In this document: positions 46,541-55,406 of the stretch, piece after piece
Position numbering within the stretch: position 1 is the stretch's first letter
Layout: each line of letters begins with the position of its first letter
Assembly (NCBI GenBank): GCA_903875575.1
Contig: CAIQWJ010000029.1
Coordinates: 33,800-97,799, forward strand
DNA: 64,000 nucleotides
Origin: an uncultured Acidobacteriia bacterium
GTDB lineage: Bacteria; Acidobacteriota; Terriglobia; Bryobacterales; Bryobacteraceae
Direction of reading: 5' to 3'
The notes under the pieces: generated by a model
What the model saw: only the letters and a program-made list of their open reading frames with translations
The model's database searches: none
What the model was told of the DNA's origin: nothing
Program-made: the position numbers and the translations under genes

Positions 46541-46554
46541 ATGAGCATGCTCAT
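46541..46554. promoter_or_regulatory. Perfect palindrome, probable TetR operator
   Basis: ATGAGCATGCTCAT is a perfect 14 bp inverted repeat, placed between the TetR start (46522) and the divergent CotH gene. A site of this size and position is typical for autoregulation of TetR genes. Confidence 0.6.
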
Positions 46555-46637
46555 AAAAAGAATATAGCCTCTTTGCCTCACCATGTCAATGGAAAACTTC
46601 GTCCCGCCCGCCAGGAACAGAACTGTTACATAATCGT

Positions 46638-46659
46638 CTTACGCACCTCAGTGCGTAAG
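46638..46659. promoter_or_regulatory. 9 bp inverted repeat before the CotH gene
   Basis: CTTACGCAC (46638-46646) and GTGCGTAAG (46651-46659) are perfect arms with a CTCA loop. A -10-like CATAAT is at 46629-46634, so the repeat overlaps the likely transcript start or leader, 14 bp before the ATG. It could be a second operator or an RNA hairpin; no T run follows. Confidence 0.5.
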
Positions 46660-46673
46660 CGAGGCCTTCACAC

Positions 46674-48077
46674 ATGTCCGCAGCCGCCTTCCGTCGCATC
46701 ACCATCGCCCTGTCGCTCTGCAGCCTTGCGGCCGGCCTCGCCACTGGTGCGGACATCACCTCCAAAGATTTCCGCGCCGACGACCTCTTCCAGATCACCA
46801 AAGTCTGGACCGTCGATTTCGTCTTCACCCCGGAACAGTGGAAGGGTATCCAGCCAAGGGCCGGCGGCTATGGAGCCGCGCGACTCCAGGGCCCGGAAGG
46901 TGGGCGCAACGGCCTCAGCGCGCAGGGCGGCATCGAATTTGACTGGACCCACACCAATTTCTCTATCGACGGCAGAACGTTTAACGACGTCGCAATCCGT
47001 TACAAAGGCAACGGCACTTTCCGCCAGGCCCAGAACACCGGCAAAATCTCGCTCAAAGTGGATCTCAACAAATACGTCAAAGGTCAAAAGCTGGCAAAGC
47101 TCGATAAGCTGAACTTCGCCAACAACATCACCGACGCCGGCTGGATGAACGAGGAACTCGCCTACCGCCTGTTCCGCGACGCAGGCGTTCCCGCGCCGCG
47201 CTCATCCTACGCCCGCGTCTACATCACAGTCGCCAACCAGGTCGCACGCGAATACTGGGGTCTGTACTCCATCATCGAAGACATCAACGACAAATTCGCA
47301 CTCGACCACTTCGGCACCAATCAGGGTGTGCTGATGAAACCCGTCACCACCAACCTCTTCCATTACATGGGCGACGACTTCGCAAAATACAAACAAACCT
47401 ACGATCCAAAAGACGAAATGACAGAGGCGCAAAAGCAGCGTTTCCTCGAAGTCTGCAAATTCGTCACCAACGCCACCAACGAGGAATTCGCCGAGAAGCT
47501 GGGCGATTACGTGGATCTCGATGAATTCGCCCGCTTCATGGCAGTCACCGTATGGCTCACGGATCTCGACAGCATTCTCGACAATGGTCAGAATTTCTAC
47601 GTCTACCTGAATCCCGAAACGCAGAAGTTTTCCTTCATCGCCTGGGACCAGGATCACTCCTTCGGGCAGTTCGGCCGCGGCGGTTCCAACGCACAACGGC
47701 GAAATCTGACCATCTTCCATCCCTGGTCAAACAGCGCGTTTCTGGACCGCGCCTTCGCCGTGCCTGCCTTCAAGGCTCTCTACATGGCGAAGCTTGCCGA
47801 ATTCCAGAAGACGATCTTCCGCCCGGAACGCATCATCGAACAGGTGAACGAAATCGCCCCTGCCATCCGCCCCGCCGTCGCCGAAGAGTCGGACGCGAAA
47901 GCGAAGTGGTTCGACTCCCTGACTTCCGACAACGGCTCCGACAACTACACAGAAACGATCAAGGGCTTCGTGAAGGCACGCGCCCAGTCGGTTGCCGATC
48001 AGCTCGATGGCAAATCCCAAGGCAGCATGGTGAGCGGATTTGGCGGCGGCCGGGGCTTCGGCGGCCCGCGCTTTTAG
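46674..48077 (+). CDS. CotH-kinase-family exported protein
   Basis: 467 residues with a signal peptide (RITIALSLCSLAAGLATGA). The CotH-like kinase fold is shown by VAIRYKGNGTFRQAQNTGKI, KLDKLNFANNITDAGWMNEE, the Lys-containing GVLMKPVTTNLFHYMGDD region, and the metal-ligand motif FSFIAWDQDHSFGQFGRG near residue 325. The end is Gly/Phe-rich (GFGGGRGFGGPRF). CotH in Bacillus spore coats is a protein kinase; in Acidobacteria related proteins are exported with unknown substrates. It is divergent from TetR and has two inverted repeats upstream. Confidence 0.85.
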   Translation: MSAAAFRRITIALSLCSLAAGLATGADITSKDFRADDLFQITKVWTVDFVFTPEQWKGIQPRAGGYGAARLQGPEGGRNGLSAQGGIEFDWTHTNFSIDGRTFNDVAIRYKGNGTFRQAQNTGKISLKVDLNKYVKGQKLAKLDKLNFANNITDAGWMNEELAYRLFRDAGVPAPRSSYARVYITVANQVAREYWGLYSIIEDINDKFALDHFGTNQGVLMKPVTTNLFHYMGDDFAKYKQTYDPKDEMTEAQKQRFLEVCKFVTNATNEEFAEKLGDYVDLDEFARFMAVTVWLTDLDSILDNGQNFYVYLNPETQKFSFIAWDQDHSFGQFGRGGSNAQRRNLTIFHPWSNSAFLDRAFAVPAFKALYMAKLAEFQKTIFRPERIIEQVNEIAPAIRPAVAEESDAKAKWFDSLTSDNGSDNYTETIKGFVKARAQSVADQLDGKSQGSMVSGFGGGRGFGGPRF

Positions 48078-48128
48078 TCACAGGGGCCCGAAGAAACCAA
48101 ACGCCCTCCGGCACCCTCTAACATCAAT

Positions 48129-49217
48129 ATGCGCCTCGCGCCCTATTTCCTGCTCGCCGTCATCGCCGCCAGCGCATCCGCCCAACCACCCGACCCGGCC
48201 ATCACCACCCTCACGTCTCGCACTACCCTCGTCCTGGTCCCCACTCTCGTAAAAACCAAACAAGGCACCGTAGTCTTCGACCTCACCGCCAGCGACTTCT
48301 CTCTGACGGACAACGGCATCCCGCAGCAGATCACGCTCGATCCGGAAGTCGATTCACAACCCCTCGCACTCGCAATCTGCGTCGAAACCGGCGGCACCGG
48401 TGGCCGCCATATTGAGGATTACCGGCGCCTCGGAGCCATCCTCGACGCCTTGCTCGGCGGCGTGGAACACCGCGTAGCCGTGATCGGTTTCGATAGCAAG
48501 CCGCACCTCCTGCTGCCCTTCACGCCCGAAGCAGCCGAGGCTTCCCGCGAACTCTCCAGCCTGCGCGAAGGCGATTCCGGTGCCGCCATTCTCGATGGCG
48601 TCGCCTTCGCGCTCACCCAGTTACGCAATCAGCCCCCGCGCTTTCGCCGCGCCGTTCTCTTCTTCGGCGAGACCATCGATCAGGGCAGCGAGACTTCCCT
48701 CGGCGAGACTCTCCGCCTCATCAGCGACACCAACACTACCATGTATACATTCGCTTTCTCCAGTGCCGCCGCGGCCATTTCGCATGAGGCTTCGAAGTTC
48801 GGTTACGGTCACCCCACAGAACCCGGACCGCCACGCGGCTGTTTCAGCAAGGAAGGTGCCGATGCCGAATACGACGGACATTACAGCCGCCAGGTGCTCG
48901 ATTGTCTCAGCCAGCTGGCTCCGCCTCTGCGCCTCGTGACCATGGCCTGGCTGACGGCGCGCAATGCCCTCCGCACCAACACCGCCGCATCGCTCGCACA
49001 GCTCACCGGCGGCGAATTCTTTCGTTTCAACAATCCGAAAGATCTGCGGGACAGCCTGATCGCAGCCTCCCACAACACGCTCAATCACTACATCCTGAGT
49101 TTCCGTCCCACGTCGCCCACACCCGGCCTGCACGTCCTGCGTGTCCAGCTCAGGAGTCCGCAACTGAAAATCGAAGCCCGCCCAGAGTACTGGATCGACG
49201 ATGATCCAGTTCGCTAA
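48129..49217 (+). CDS. VWFA-related exported protein, degenerate metal site
   Basis: 362 residues with a signal peptide (APYFLLAVIAASASA). It follows the acidobacterial VWFA-related pattern: VFDLTASDFSLTDNGIPQQI at the start, a von Willebrand A-like domain at ~85-250 (LALAICVETGGTG..., RVAVIGFDSKPHLLLPF, GDSGAAILDGVAFALTQL), and a C-terminal beta part (HYILSFRPTSPTPGLHVLRV). The usual DxSxS metal site reads VETGGTG and may not bind metal. A TAACAT box lies 10 nt before the ATG with no Shine-Dalgarno. Role unknown. Confidence 0.82.
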   Translation: MRLAPYFLLAVIAASASAQPPDPAITTLTSRTTLVLVPTLVKTKQGTVVFDLTASDFSLTDNGIPQQITLDPEVDSQPLALAICVETGGTGGRHIEDYRRLGAILDALLGGVEHRVAVIGFDSKPHLLLPFTPEAAEASRELSSLREGDSGAAILDGVAFALTQLRNQPPRFRRAVLFFGETIDQGSETSLGETLRLISDTNTTMYTFAFSSAAAAISHEASKFGYGHPTEPGPPRGCFSKEGADAEYDGHYSRQVLDCLSQLAPPLRLVTMAWLTARNALRTNTAASLAQLTGGEFFRFNNPKDLRDSLIAASHNTLNHYILSFRPTSPTPGLHVLRVQLRSPQLKIEARPEYWIDDDPVR

Positions 49218-49221
49218 CCAC

Positions 49222-50352
49222 CTATACCCACAACAACGGCTGCCGCACCGGATAATTCCGCAGCACCTCTTCCACTGTCGGATCCGGCTCCAGTTTCCGC
49301 CACAACGCAACATACTCCGGCTTCCCCAGCGCCAGCCCCGCGAACAGCAAACAGGGCTGCCGAACCGGCCACTCGCTGTCATACATCACATCTGCCGGCA
49401 ACGGCCACTTCTTCTTGTCCAGCATGTACGGATACATGTACTCCATCGCCCGCGCCATTCCCCGCCCGTCAGGTAGCTGCCACTTCCAAAGCCCCAGCGT
49501 CTGAGCAATGATCGCCATCGCATCCAGATTGAACAGCGAATATCCGTACGGCTTGGTGCGGCGCAGCTCCTGCGGAAAACTCCCGTCTGCGGCTTCCTGC
49601 CCCGGCACCAGCACCGTCATGAAACGCTCACGGCAATACTCAGTGATCCGCGTATCGCCCGTCAGCTCCGCAAACGCCGCCGCCTGCGTTACCCAACAGG
49701 TGCCGTGATTATTCAGCGCATCCCGTTCGGCGATCCCATAAGCATGTGTATTCATCCAGTTCAGGTACTCGCCGAACCAACGCTTCACCCCGGCCAGGTC
49801 CGCCGCGCGAAGCCCCAGCCGCGAAGCCGCCCGAGCCACTTCCACAAGATGCAGCGTATCGATAATCCCGATCCCGCGCCCCGTAAACCGGCCTTTGATG
49901 GCCTGCGAATACAACAGACTCGGATTCATGCGCGTCGCTTCGTCGACAAACCATGCCCGCAAATGCTTCGCCGCATGATCGGAATACTTTCGCTGCTTTG
50001 TAATCTTCCACGCCGCCGCCAGTGCCGGTACAATCAGGCTCAGCCGCACCATCGCCCGCCGATGCTCCACAAAATTATCCGGATTCGTCATCCCGTCGCG
50101 CTGAACATACGGACCCTCCGGATTCTGCGGATCGGGCCACCAATAGTCGCCCTCAGAGAAGAAATCATGTGCGCCGCCCGCACTGCGTGCAGCACGAGAC
50201 GCCGTCACCGTGACAGGCTGCTCCGCAAGATATTTATCGGCAGCCCTGAGCACCCGGCCCCGTTCGATCACCGCAATATCCAGCCCTTCGCCTGCAGCCG
50301 GCATTGCCATTGCCATCGACGCCAGCAGCAACTCTCTGCGGTTCAACTTCAC
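49222..50352 (-). CDS. Alginate-lyase-family exported enzyme
   Basis: 376 residues from the GTG at 50352, which overlaps the upstream amidohydrolase stop (GTGA). A Tat-like leader (NRRELLLASMAMAMPAAGEG) is followed by the alpha/alpha-toroid of polysaccharide lyases: HDFFSEGDYWWPDPQNPEGP, then RKYSDHAAKHLRAWFVDEAT and IAERDALNNHGTCWVTQAAA with the conserved Asn-Asn-His segment. It probably cleaves alginate or another uronic-acid polysaccharide outside the cytoplasm. Its partner gene upstream is a lactonase-like amidohydrolase. Confidence 0.83.
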   Translation of the reverse strand: MKLNRRELLLASMAMAMPAAGEGLDIAVIERGRVLRAADKYLAEQPVTVTASRAARSAGGAHDFFSEGDYWWPDPQNPEGPYVQRDGMTNPDNFVEHRRAMVRLSLIVPALAAAWKITKQRKYSDHAAKHLRAWFVDEATRMNPSLLYSQAIKGRFTGRGIGIIDTLHLVEVARAASRLGLRAADLAGVKRWFGEYLNWMNTHAYGIAERDALNNHGTCWVTQAAAFAELTGDTRITEYCRERFMTVLVPGQEAADGSFPQELRRTKPYGYSLFNLDAMAIIAQTLGLWKWQLPDGRGMARAMEYMYPYMLDKKKWPLPADVMYDSEWPVRQPCLLFAGLALGKPEYVALWRKLEPDPTVEEVLRNYPVRQPLLWV

Positions 50353-51260
50353 CCTCGCTCCACCCATCCGTAGCACGCTTTCGAATTCGCGCCGAAATAC
50401 CGCGCGGCATCCGTCCCGCCGCGCTGCGTGACATACCCCTTCACGACGTTGAACACGGTCGCATAAGGAGCCAGATTCAGACTCACCGGCCAGTTACTCC
50501 CATACATCACCCGATCCGCCCCGAACATTTCCCAAAGCTCGTCGAGCGATGTCTTATACACCGCCGGATCATCCGACACCTTTCCATTCACTCGCTTCAA
50601 CACTGTCGAGACTTTGCAAAATACCTGCGTGTGCCCGGCCAGTTCCCGCATCGTATCCGTCGTCCAGCCCGTCGGCTCCACCGGCATGTGATCGATCGCG
50701 ATTCGCAGATTCCGAAGCTTCCCGGCGATCGTCGTCAGCGGCGCCACCATGCTGGCGTTCCCGAGCGCATCCAGCGTAAGTCCCGCATCGGCCAGACGTG
50801 CCAGATCATCCAGGAACGCCGGCTTCGAAACACCCGACACCAGTTCGGCCCCGCCCACCCGAATACCGCGAAACAAAGGATTCTTCGCAAACCGCGCCAG
50901 ATTCCGGCGAAACGTGTCGGTTCCCGGACTCAGATGCCCGATATACCCGACAAATATCGGCTCGTCTTTCATCAGGTCGAGCACCCACAGGTTGTCTTCC
51001 AGTTGCGGACTGGCCTCGATGATGATCGCCCCGGTCACGCCATGCGGACGAGTGAGCGTCTTGAACTCGGCGGGCAACACCGGCCGATACAGCAGCGTAT
51101 CTGTCACCGGCGGCCACGCCACACCACCTGGCCTGTTCGTATCCCACAAATGGATATGCGTATCGATCACAGCCGGGCCACCGGCTCCTGACGCGGCAGC
51201 CCCCAATAGAGACACTCCCGCCCCAGCCATCAGAAATTCTCGTCGCTTCAAAATCGCCAC
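50349..51260 (-). CDS. Amidohydrolase-2 family protein, sugar-lactonase-like, exported
   Basis: 303 residues with a Tat-type leader (KRREFLMAGAGVSLLGAAAS). TIM-barrel metal hydrolase: first strand VIDTHIHLWDTNRP (HxH ligands), NPLFRGIRVGGAELV, RNLRIAIDHMPVEPTGWT with a later His, and a final DRVMYGSNWPVSLNL with Asn in place of the usual Asp of the SDWP-type strand. The group includes L-fuconolactone hydrolase and related lactonases, which fits the fucose/arabinose genes at 52-55 kb, but substrate is not proven. First gene of the pair with the alginate lyase. Confidence 0.82.
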   Translation of the reverse strand: MAILKRREFLMAGAGVSLLGAAASGAGGPAVIDTHIHLWDTNRPGGVAWPPVTDTLLYRPVLPAEFKTLTRPHGVTGAIIIEASPQLEDNLWVLDLMKDEPIFVGYIGHLSPGTDTFRRNLARFAKNPLFRGIRVGGAELVSGVSKPAFLDDLARLADAGLTLDALGNASMVAPLTTIAGKLRNLRIAIDHMPVEPTGWTTDTMRELAGHTQVFCKVSTVLKRVNGKVSDDPAVYKTSLDELWEMFGADRVMYGSNWPVSLNLAPYATVFNVVKGYVTQRGGTDAARYFGANSKACYGWVERG

Positions 51261-51404
51261 CCTCGCAATCCGGCCATTCTATAACGAATCGACACACCCG
51301 GCTCCCCGGCCCCGGTCAGTCGCCACAAGCGCCGCACTTCCCCGCAACTCCCGCTGGTGTTAGAGTTTCAGAGTAAAGATATCGTACACCCGGAGACCGA
51401 CTTC

Positions 51405-52178
51405 ATGAAACGCACGACTCTCATTCACTGCGCACTCGCGGCCATCATCGCCCTGGCATTAGCGCCCGCCGCATTGCCTCAGACACGCAAAATGAATACC
51501 GCGCCCGCAGGTTTCCAGGCGCTGTTTAACGGCGCAGACCTCACCGGCTGGCGCGGCATCAAAGGCGATTACAGCCCGCACATTCAGGCTTCGCTCTCGA
51601 AAGAAGAGCTCGGTGCCATGCAGGTAACCTGGAACGCCGATCGCGACCTGCACTGGAGCGTCGACAAGGAAAAAGGCGAGATCGTCTCCGATGGCAAGGG
51701 CGTCTTCCTCGGCACCGCCAAAGACTACGCCGATTTTGAACTCTATGTCGATTGGCTCATGGTGAGCCACAACGGCGATTCCGGCATCTACCTGCGTGGC
51801 TATCCCCAGGTCCAGATCTGGGACGTGGACAATCCGAAAGAAGTCACCAACGGAGCGCCGCGTGGTTCTGGTGCGCTTTGGAACGACAACCCCGACAATC
51901 CCGGCAAGTGGCCGCTCGTTAAGGCCGACAACCCGGTCGGCTCCTGGAACACCTTCCACATCAAGATGATCGGCACCCGCGCCTGGATCGGGTTCAACGA
52001 CAAACTCACCGTCGATGGCCAGGTGCTCGACAACTATTTCGACCGCAAGATTTCCGTGCTCCCCACCGGCCCCATCGAACTCCAGACGCACGGTTCGGAA
52101 ATCCGCTTCCGCAACATCTACGTCCGCGAAATCGGTACCGACGAAGCAAAGGCCGAACTCGCGAAAGTCGCAAAGTAG
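51405..52178 (+). CDS. DUF1080 (3-keto-disaccharide hydrolase) exported protein
   Basis: 257 residues from the ATG at 51405 (frame is open 16 codons earlier). Signal peptide TTLIHCALAAIIALALAPAA. The DUF1080 concanavalin-like fold is visible: FQALFNGADLTGWRGIKGDY, ADFELYVDWLMVSHNGDSGI, YLRGYPQVQIWDVDNP, GSWNTFHIKMIG and a final GPIELQTHGSEIRFRNIYVR. Members act on keto-disaccharides or bind glycans. It is convergent with the ribulokinase, 2 bp between stops. Confidence 0.87.
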   Translation: MKRTTLIHCALAAIIALALAPAALPQTRKMNTAPAGFQALFNGADLTGWRGIKGDYSPHIQASLSKEELGAMQVTWNADRDLHWSVDKEKGEIVSDGKGVFLGTAKDYADFELYVDWLMVSHNGDSGIYLRGYPQVQIWDVDNPKEVTNGAPRGSGALWNDNPDNPGKWPLVKADNPVGSWNTFHIKMIGTRAWIGFNDKLTVDGQVLDNYFDRKISVLPTGPIELQTHGSEIRFRNIYVREIGTDEAKAELAKVAK

Positions 52179-52180
52179 CG

Positions 52181-53731
52181 CTACTCGTCCGCTGCGATAC
52201 CGCGCAACTCTGCCAACATCGAACTGCGCTCACCGAGCTCAAAATACAGATCGCGGAACATCGGATACATCCGCCCGTAAACACCCGCGTCCTTCGCATC
52301 CGGCTCAATCACTTGATAACCCGGCGTTAAGGCGGCCTGCGCCTCTTCCACGCTCGTGAAAGTTCCGGCCGCCAGAAACGCGAAGATGGCCGAACCCAGA
52401 CTCGTCACGTCGCGCTCTGGCACCAGCACCGGCTTATTCAGAATGTTCGCGTAAACCCGGTTGAGCGTCGCGCTCTTCTGCGGAATGCCCCCGGCATTGA
52501 TGATCCGCTCTACCGGCACCCCATACGCCTCCATCCGTTCGATGATGACGCGCGTGTGGAACCCGCTGCTTTCCATCGCCGCGAACAACTCGTCCTGCGC
52601 CGTGCTCGTCAGCTTCCACCCAAACGTAACGCCGCCAAGCTCTGGTTTCACCAGCACTGTGCGATCCCCGTTATCCCAGTTCAGCCGCAGCAGTCCGGTA
52701 CTCCCGGCCCGATATCCATCCAACCCCGCAGACAACTCCGCCACCGGCACGCCAGCCCGACCCGCAATCGCGTCGAAGATATCGCCCGTCGCCGAAAGCC
52801 CCGCTTCAATACCCGTCAGTTCTGGATGGATACTTCCGGGCACCACGCCGCTGACGCCGGGAATCAAATCCGTCCGCGGACTCATCGCCATCACGCACGT
52901 GGAAGTTCCCACCACATTGACCATGTCTCCCAGCCGCGCCCCCGCCCCGATCGCATCCCAGTGCGCGTCCAGCGCCCCAATGGGAATTGAAATTCCGGCC
53001 TGCAACCCGAGCCGCTTCGCCCACTCGGGACACAGTCGCCCCGCAATCTCGCGCGACGTTCCGAAACGCCCGCTGATCTTCCCCCGCACACCCTTCAACA
53101 GCGGGTCTACCGATACGAAAAACTCTTCCGATGGAAACCCGTCCCACAGAGGATTCCACATCCACTTGTGGCCCATCGCGCAAACACTGCGGGGCAGCTC
53201 CGCAAGCTCGCGCACGCCGGTCAAAACCGCCGCGGCCATGTCGCAATGCTCCAGCGCAGTCGCGAAACGGTCGCGCTTCCCCGGATTGTTCCGCAACCAG
53301 TGCAGCAGTTTCGAAAAACCCCACTCGCTGGAATACGTTCCACCGCACCAGCTGATCGCCTGCAACTTCGCAGCCCGCGCCGCATTCGTGATCTCGCCCG
53401 CTTCCTTCCATGCGCGATGGTCGCACCACAAATAGTAGTCGTCCAGCGGCTGAAGATTCTCATCCACGGGAACCACGCTCGACCCCGTCGTATCGATAGC
53501 CAGCGCTGCGATCTTCAATCCGTCCACGCCAGCCGCGTGACAAGCTGCGGGGATGGCTTTTTCCAGCGCCGCCATGTGATCGGCATGGCTCTGCGTCGCG
53601 TGGTTCGGATCGCGACTCGTCCGGTGCAGTGGGTAATCCGCCGTACCTGATCCCAGACGGCCCCGCTCCGAATCGAAAACGGAAACCCGTACGCTGAGCG
53701 TGCCAAAATCGACACCGGCAACAATACTCAT
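52181..53731 (-). CDS. araB: Ribulokinase-like FGGY carbohydrate kinase
   Basis: 516 residues. It aligns by eye with AraB along its length: N-terminal VAGVDFGTLSVRVSVFD, YLWCDHRAWKEAGEI, WCGGTYSSEWGFSKLLHWL, CAMGHKWMWNPLWDGFPSEE, LCPEWAKRLGLQAG, VVGTSTCVMAMSP and GIEAGLSATGDIFDA. It phosphorylates L-ribulose or a related ketose. It is placed 3 bp after the isomerase gene on the same strand, as in arabinose operons, but no epimerase or AraC-type regulator is adjacent. Confidence 0.88.
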   Translation of the reverse strand: MSIVAGVDFGTLSVRVSVFDSERGRLGSGTADYPLHRTSRDPNHATQSHADHMAALEKAIPAACHAAGVDGLKIAALAIDTTGSSVVPVDENLQPLDDYYLWCDHRAWKEAGEITNAARAAKLQAISWCGGTYSSEWGFSKLLHWLRNNPGKRDRFATALEHCDMAAAVLTGVRELAELPRSVCAMGHKWMWNPLWDGFPSEEFFVSVDPLLKGVRGKISGRFGTSREIAGRLCPEWAKRLGLQAGISIPIGALDAHWDAIGAGARLGDMVNVVGTSTCVMAMSPRTDLIPGVSGVVPGSIHPELTGIEAGLSATGDIFDAIAGRAGVPVAELSAGLDGYRAGSTGLLRLNWDNGDRTVLVKPELGGVTFGWKLTSTAQDELFAAMESSGFHTRVIIERMEAYGVPVERIINAGGIPQKSATLNRVYANILNKPVLVPERDVTSLGSAIFAFLAAGTFTSVEEAQAALTPGYQVIEPDAKDAGVYGRMYPMFRDLYFELGERSSMLAELRGIAADE

Positions 53732-53734
53732 CCC

Positions 53735-55336
53735 TTACTCCAACCCATGCCCTGTGCCGCAAACCGCAACTTCGATACCCAGTTCCCGGAACATCGCCGC
53801 CTTTGCCGCCAGCGCCAGATTCGCGCCCGCCGCATCCGGCGCATACGCCACCTGGATGTGGTTCGACTGATGCTTCCCCATCAACTGATCGCGCGTCTGT
53901 CCATAGAGAACCGCGTGCATGATCGGCCACTGCACCGTGGTCGCCGCCCAGCGTCGCTGTGTCTCCTCGGCTGGCAGAGCGATTGCCTTACCCCGCCCGA
54001 TATCGGCCTTCAGCCTGCCGCTTTCCACGAAAATTCGGCTCCACACTATCTCCCCCGGCTTGCTGATCCCGCGCAGCGTGCCACCACCGTTCGGGAAATA
54101 CATCGACGGCTGACGCAGACTGTCCGCGCCGGCGTACCCTCCGACAAGATGCTGCGGCGGCACCGCGCCCGAAATCAGAAACACCCAGACGTACTCGTCG
54201 CCATAAGGCTCCCCATAACGAACGTCATGCAGCGTTGTCTCAGGGTCGAAACCCAGCTTGCACCAAACGCGATTCGTAATCAGCCCGTCGAGACCCGCAC
54301 ATTCATCCACTTCGTTGAAATGAACCACAGCCTTGCCGTCGAACAGAACCTCATCCGACCCGGCAGCCTTCACCGGCGGCCGCTCCACGTTATTCAGAAT
54401 GCCTTCCACCAGATCCGAAGCGGCGCACAAATCCTTCAGCCCTTGCTGATACTGAATGCCGATCGCGTCGCAGCCATAATCCGCGGCAATGCGCACGGCT
54501 GCTATATACATACGGCACTGCTGTGCAATCTGCGCATCCGTGAGATCGGTTTCATGCACCGGGCCTGTCACGAACTTCAGTCCCTTCGCCTCCAGCCACG
54601 TACGAACCGCCGCAGCTTCGGCATCGGAAACCTGCAGCATCGCCGCGTACAAAGCGGACTGGCTCAGCCGCTCTTTGCAGACGCCGAGCGGGAACAACAG
54701 TTCATCCGGAATGATCGCGTTATACATCCCCATGCAGCCTTCGTCGAAGACGCCCAATATCGCCTGATCGTGCTTCAGTTCGCGCGCCAGTTCGGTGCCA
54801 ACCGCCACAGCCTCAACTGGCAATTTCGCAAAATCCGCCAACGCACGGACGTGGCTCGTGTCATGTACTAACCGTTCGCCGGCCAGCCACCGCCGCAACC
54901 CACCCAGAAAAAACTCATCCGTAAAATCGGCGCTCCACAAAGTGCTGTAAGGCACGCCGGCCTTGGTCAGCGATCCATTCAGATTCAGCATCCCCACCAG
55001 CCCCGGCCACTGTCCGCTCCAGTTCGCGACCGTCAGAATCGGCCCCTGATGACTGATCAACCCGGCGAGGATGTGCTGGCTATATTGCCACACCGCTTCC
55101 ACCACGACAATCGGCGCATCCGCGGGGATATCGCGAAACACCCGCAGCCCGTAACTCTGGCTGTCGATAAAGCCGTGCCCCTTCACTGGGTCGAACGGAT
55201 GGCCGCGCCGGACACGGGCGCCCTCGCGTCGAATAGCTGCCATAACAGCGTCTTCCGTTTGTTGTTGCGCTGCCCAGCAGACGCGGTTGGCTGAGAGGCG
55301 GAGGTCGCCGTTGGCGATAACGATGATTTCAGACAT
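53735..55336 (-). CDS. L-fucose/L-arabinose isomerase-like protein
   Basis: 533 residues from the ATG at 55336 (IVIANGDLRLSANRVCW). It fits the L-fucose isomerase fold family: an N-terminal half with FVVVEAVWQYSQHI-like and GPILTVANWSGQWPGLVGML strands, then a long central domain with GVFDEGCMGMYNAIIPDELL, where a conserved Glu/Asp metal site would be, CDAIGIQYQQGLKDLC and HFNEVDECAGLDGLI, and a C-terminal domain with HQSNHIQVAYAPDA. It would feed the ribulokinase. Exact sugar (arabinose, fucose or another) is not decided by the sequence. Confidence 0.78.
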   Translation of the reverse strand: MSEIIVIANGDLRLSANRVCWAAQQQTEDAVMAAIRREGARVRRGHPFDPVKGHGFIDSQSYGLRVFRDIPADAPIVVVEAVWQYSQHILAGLISHQGPILTVANWSGQWPGLVGMLNLNGSLTKAGVPYSTLWSADFTDEFFLGGLRRWLAGERLVHDTSHVRALADFAKLPVEAVAVGTELARELKHDQAILGVFDEGCMGMYNAIIPDELLFPLGVCKERLSQSALYAAMLQVSDAEAAAVRTWLEAKGLKFVTGPVHETDLTDAQIAQQCRMYIAAVRIAADYGCDAIGIQYQQGLKDLCAASDLVEGILNNVERPPVKAAGSDEVLFDGKAVVHFNEVDECAGLDGLITNRVWCKLGFDPETTLHDVRYGEPYGDEYVWVFLISGAVPPQHLVGGYAGADSLRQPSMYFPNGGGTLRGISKPGEIVWSRIFVESGRLKADIGRGKAIALPAEETQRRWAATTVQWPIMHAVLYGQTRDQLMGKHQSNHIQVAYAPDAAGANLALAAKAAMFRELGIEVAVCGTGHGLE

Positions 55337-55406
55337 ACGATTTGTTCTTACCGTTCTATCAGGTCGGCTGCCATCGCGTCCCGTTTGCCGGGATTGTTGC
55401 AGCCAC

